NCBI GenBank assembly: GCA_030549495.1
Contig: JAUIRK010000087.1
Span: forward strand, 124,001 to 188,000
Source: Nectonema munidae
Lineage: Eukaryota; Nematomorpha; Nectonematoida; Nectonematidae
Direction of reading: 5' to 3'
Length of the DNA stretch: 64,000 bases
The position numbers and the translations under genes were made by a program. This document shows, in pieces, positions 62,181 through 64,000 of the stretch (position 1 is the first letter of the stretch; every line of letters starts with the position of its first letter). The notes beneath the pieces were generated by a model. That model saw nothing but the letters and a program-made list of their open reading frames with translations, was not told where the DNA came from and did no database searches.

Positions 62181-62499
62181 TCTTCAGGCACACACACCGA
62201 CAGTATTGGCTTGAGAAAACGTAGCAAGCGTGAGAGTTTATATACTGTTTAAATTTAACAAGTGAAAACGAAGCCTTTTATCATAACATAAAAAAATAAA
62301 ACCAATTTGTGAAAAAATAATTTATTTTCAATGATTAATTTCATCTTTGAGACTCACTTCACACAAACATGTACAATGTACATGCTTACATACAAAAACA
62401 CACACACTATCACAAAACATTTTCCTAGAAATTATACGTTCAGTTTTTACACACACAAAACCTCAACGTCATAATCTTTCACCACACCCTTTCTCTCCC

Positions 62500-64000
62500 A
62501 ACTTTTGCAGTAAGCTCTTCCTGATATTTCTTTTGGGTCCCCCCTTCCCCCCCCCGAGAGGTGTGTGGAAGGAGGGAAACAAAAGGGGAGGGGAAAGGGC
62601 TGGCCTTGAATGACTCCGAAATTTGGTTGAATTTTGTCCGGGTTGTTTTTTTTCTGGCGAAAAGAGGAACCCCTAAAGATTTTTGTTGGTTTCCTTGAGG
62701 ATTTATTGTTTTTTAAATATTTTTTTTTCTTTTAAAAAAGTTTGGAAAAAAAAAAAAAAAAAAAAAAAAAAAAGAAAAAAAGATTCAAATAGAATCAATT
62801 TCTTGTTCTCAGTTTTGAACAGTGGGAAAGTTTTTGCTTCTTTTTTTTTTTTCCCCCCTCCCTCCACTCTTTCTTCTTTCCTTTTTTTCCATTAAAAAGG
62901 AAACTTTGTTCTTCTTGGAGGTTTCAATAAGAAAAATCAAATCATTTTCCTGTTGGACTTCCGCCTCTTTTTCTCCCTTTTCTTTTAATTAAGGTTAAAT
63001 ATATGATAAAATTCTATTTTGTTTTTCTCCCTACCAAATAAAAAAAAGTAAAAAATAAAAAATTATTCTGAAGAAAAAATTCGAACATATATATGAATAA
63101 AATAAAAGTTCAAAGGGAAGAAAAGGAGAATAATTTGTATTGGAAATGTTGTTGTTGGTATATTTATATAGTTTGTTTCTATAAATATTTGAAAATAAAA
63201 TAGTTAAATTGTGATTTGAAATTTAAAAAAATTTTATATTATATTTTAGAAAATTTTTTAAAAAAATTTTATTGGATAAAATATTATATCGATGTATATT
63301 TTATTGGAAATTAATTATTTAAAATTTATAAATTTCTCTTAAATAAAATAAATTTAAAAAAATTAGAAATGTAAATAAAATGTATTTTTTTTTATCGATG
63401 AATAAAAATAGGTTTTATTGTGGAAGTATGTTGTTAGTTTGAAGAAATTGGTTTTGAGTTTTAAATATTTTGATTGTTTATTGTTTAAATATTAAAAATT
63501 TTGATGAATTATTTTATTTGTGGATATTTTAGTTGTAAAAATTATTATTGTTTGTATTTTTCGGGGATTGTAAGTATAATTTTGGGGTTTTTTTATTTAT
63601 GAATTCTTCGAGAATTGTTTTTTGATGTGTTTTCTTATTTGAGTTAGATTGCAATTTTTAAAAAATTTTTTAATTAAATTATATTTTTCAAAAAATTACT
63701 GATAAATATGTTGTTCATAGTTTTTGTGATTTTGATTTTTATTGAATTCTCTTTATATTTTATATGATTGTTTTTTGAGTGGTGTCTGGTGTTTTTGTAG
63801 ATATTCTTCTAAAATTTTATAATTAAAAATTCATATAAAATTATATTAAATGTGTTATTGTCCTATTTATATATTTTAGAAGTAAAAATAAAAAAAATTA
63901 GAAAATAAAATTTAATAAAAAAAATCTATCTAAATTATTTATAAATTATTATTAAAAAAATTAATTATTTTTTAATTTTATAAAAAAATATATATATTTT
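62500..64000. other. Anomalous low-complexity contig end
   Basis: From about 62500 the composition changes sharply. Runs such as CCCCCC, CCCCCCCCCC, GGGGAGGGG and TTTTTTTTTT alternate, with A28 at 62746-62773 and CCCCCCTCCCTCC near 62853. After about 63050 the DNA is almost pure A/T with no motif I recognise. No gene, repeat end or RNA is visible. A poorly polished sequence end is the simplest explanation. Confidence 0.6.

Overview
This window is strongly AT-rich animal DNA. It holds two host genes with introns, set in a landscape of old transposons, SINE-like repeats and tandem or inverted duplications. I see no rRNA, no convincing tRNA gene, no CRISPR array and no bacterial gene organisation. 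The collagen gene mixes very short introns (53-65 bp) with introns of several kb. It has a spongin-type (short-chain collagen C4) C-terminal domain, and the other gene is a receptor resembling the ecdysis-triggering-hormone/TRH receptor group. Together these suggest an invertebrate, perhaps an AT-rich arthropod such as a crustacean. The organism is an inference; a lophotrochozoan or cnidarian is not excluded.

Region 1 (1-14.9 kb, + strand): a LINE relic, repeats and a TATA box precede a 13-exon gene at 1496-14733. Its joined exons total 2373 nt (790 aa) with every splice phase consistent. The protein is a predicted single-pass membrane collagen: short N-terminus, one membrane segment, coiled-coil stalk, furin site (RKKR), a 149-triplet Gly-X-Y helix with one Gly-to-Ala change, and a cysteine-rich C4 domain. 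Its introns carry a LINE relic, two hAT-type miniature elements with target-site duplications, and a SINE.

Region 2 (14.9-25.5 kb): a decayed LINE with zinc-knuckle ORF1 and reverse-transcriptase pieces, then a dense block of nested duplications (21.1-25.0 kb). This block includes a 347-bp tandem pair, an 87-bp exact tandem pair and a striking hairpin of about 1.34 kb.

Region 3 (25.6-46.0 kb, - strand): a class A GPCR gene of three coding exons spread over 20.4 kb (350 aa, phases consistent). Intron 2 contains a bounded hAT transposon relic (28993-31153, 8-bp target-site duplication CTATAGAC). Intron 1 holds several miniature elements and tRNA-derived repeats.

Region 4 (46-62.2 kb): no convincing host gene. 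There are LINE fragments, a second hAT relic with an internal tandem duplication, a SINE and isolated hAT-like ends. Region 5 (62.5-64 kb) has abrupt homopolymer-rich, then almost pure A/T sequence that looks like a poor-quality contig end. The two host genes are unrelated: one builds extracellular or cell-surface matrix, the other senses a neuropeptide-like ligand.
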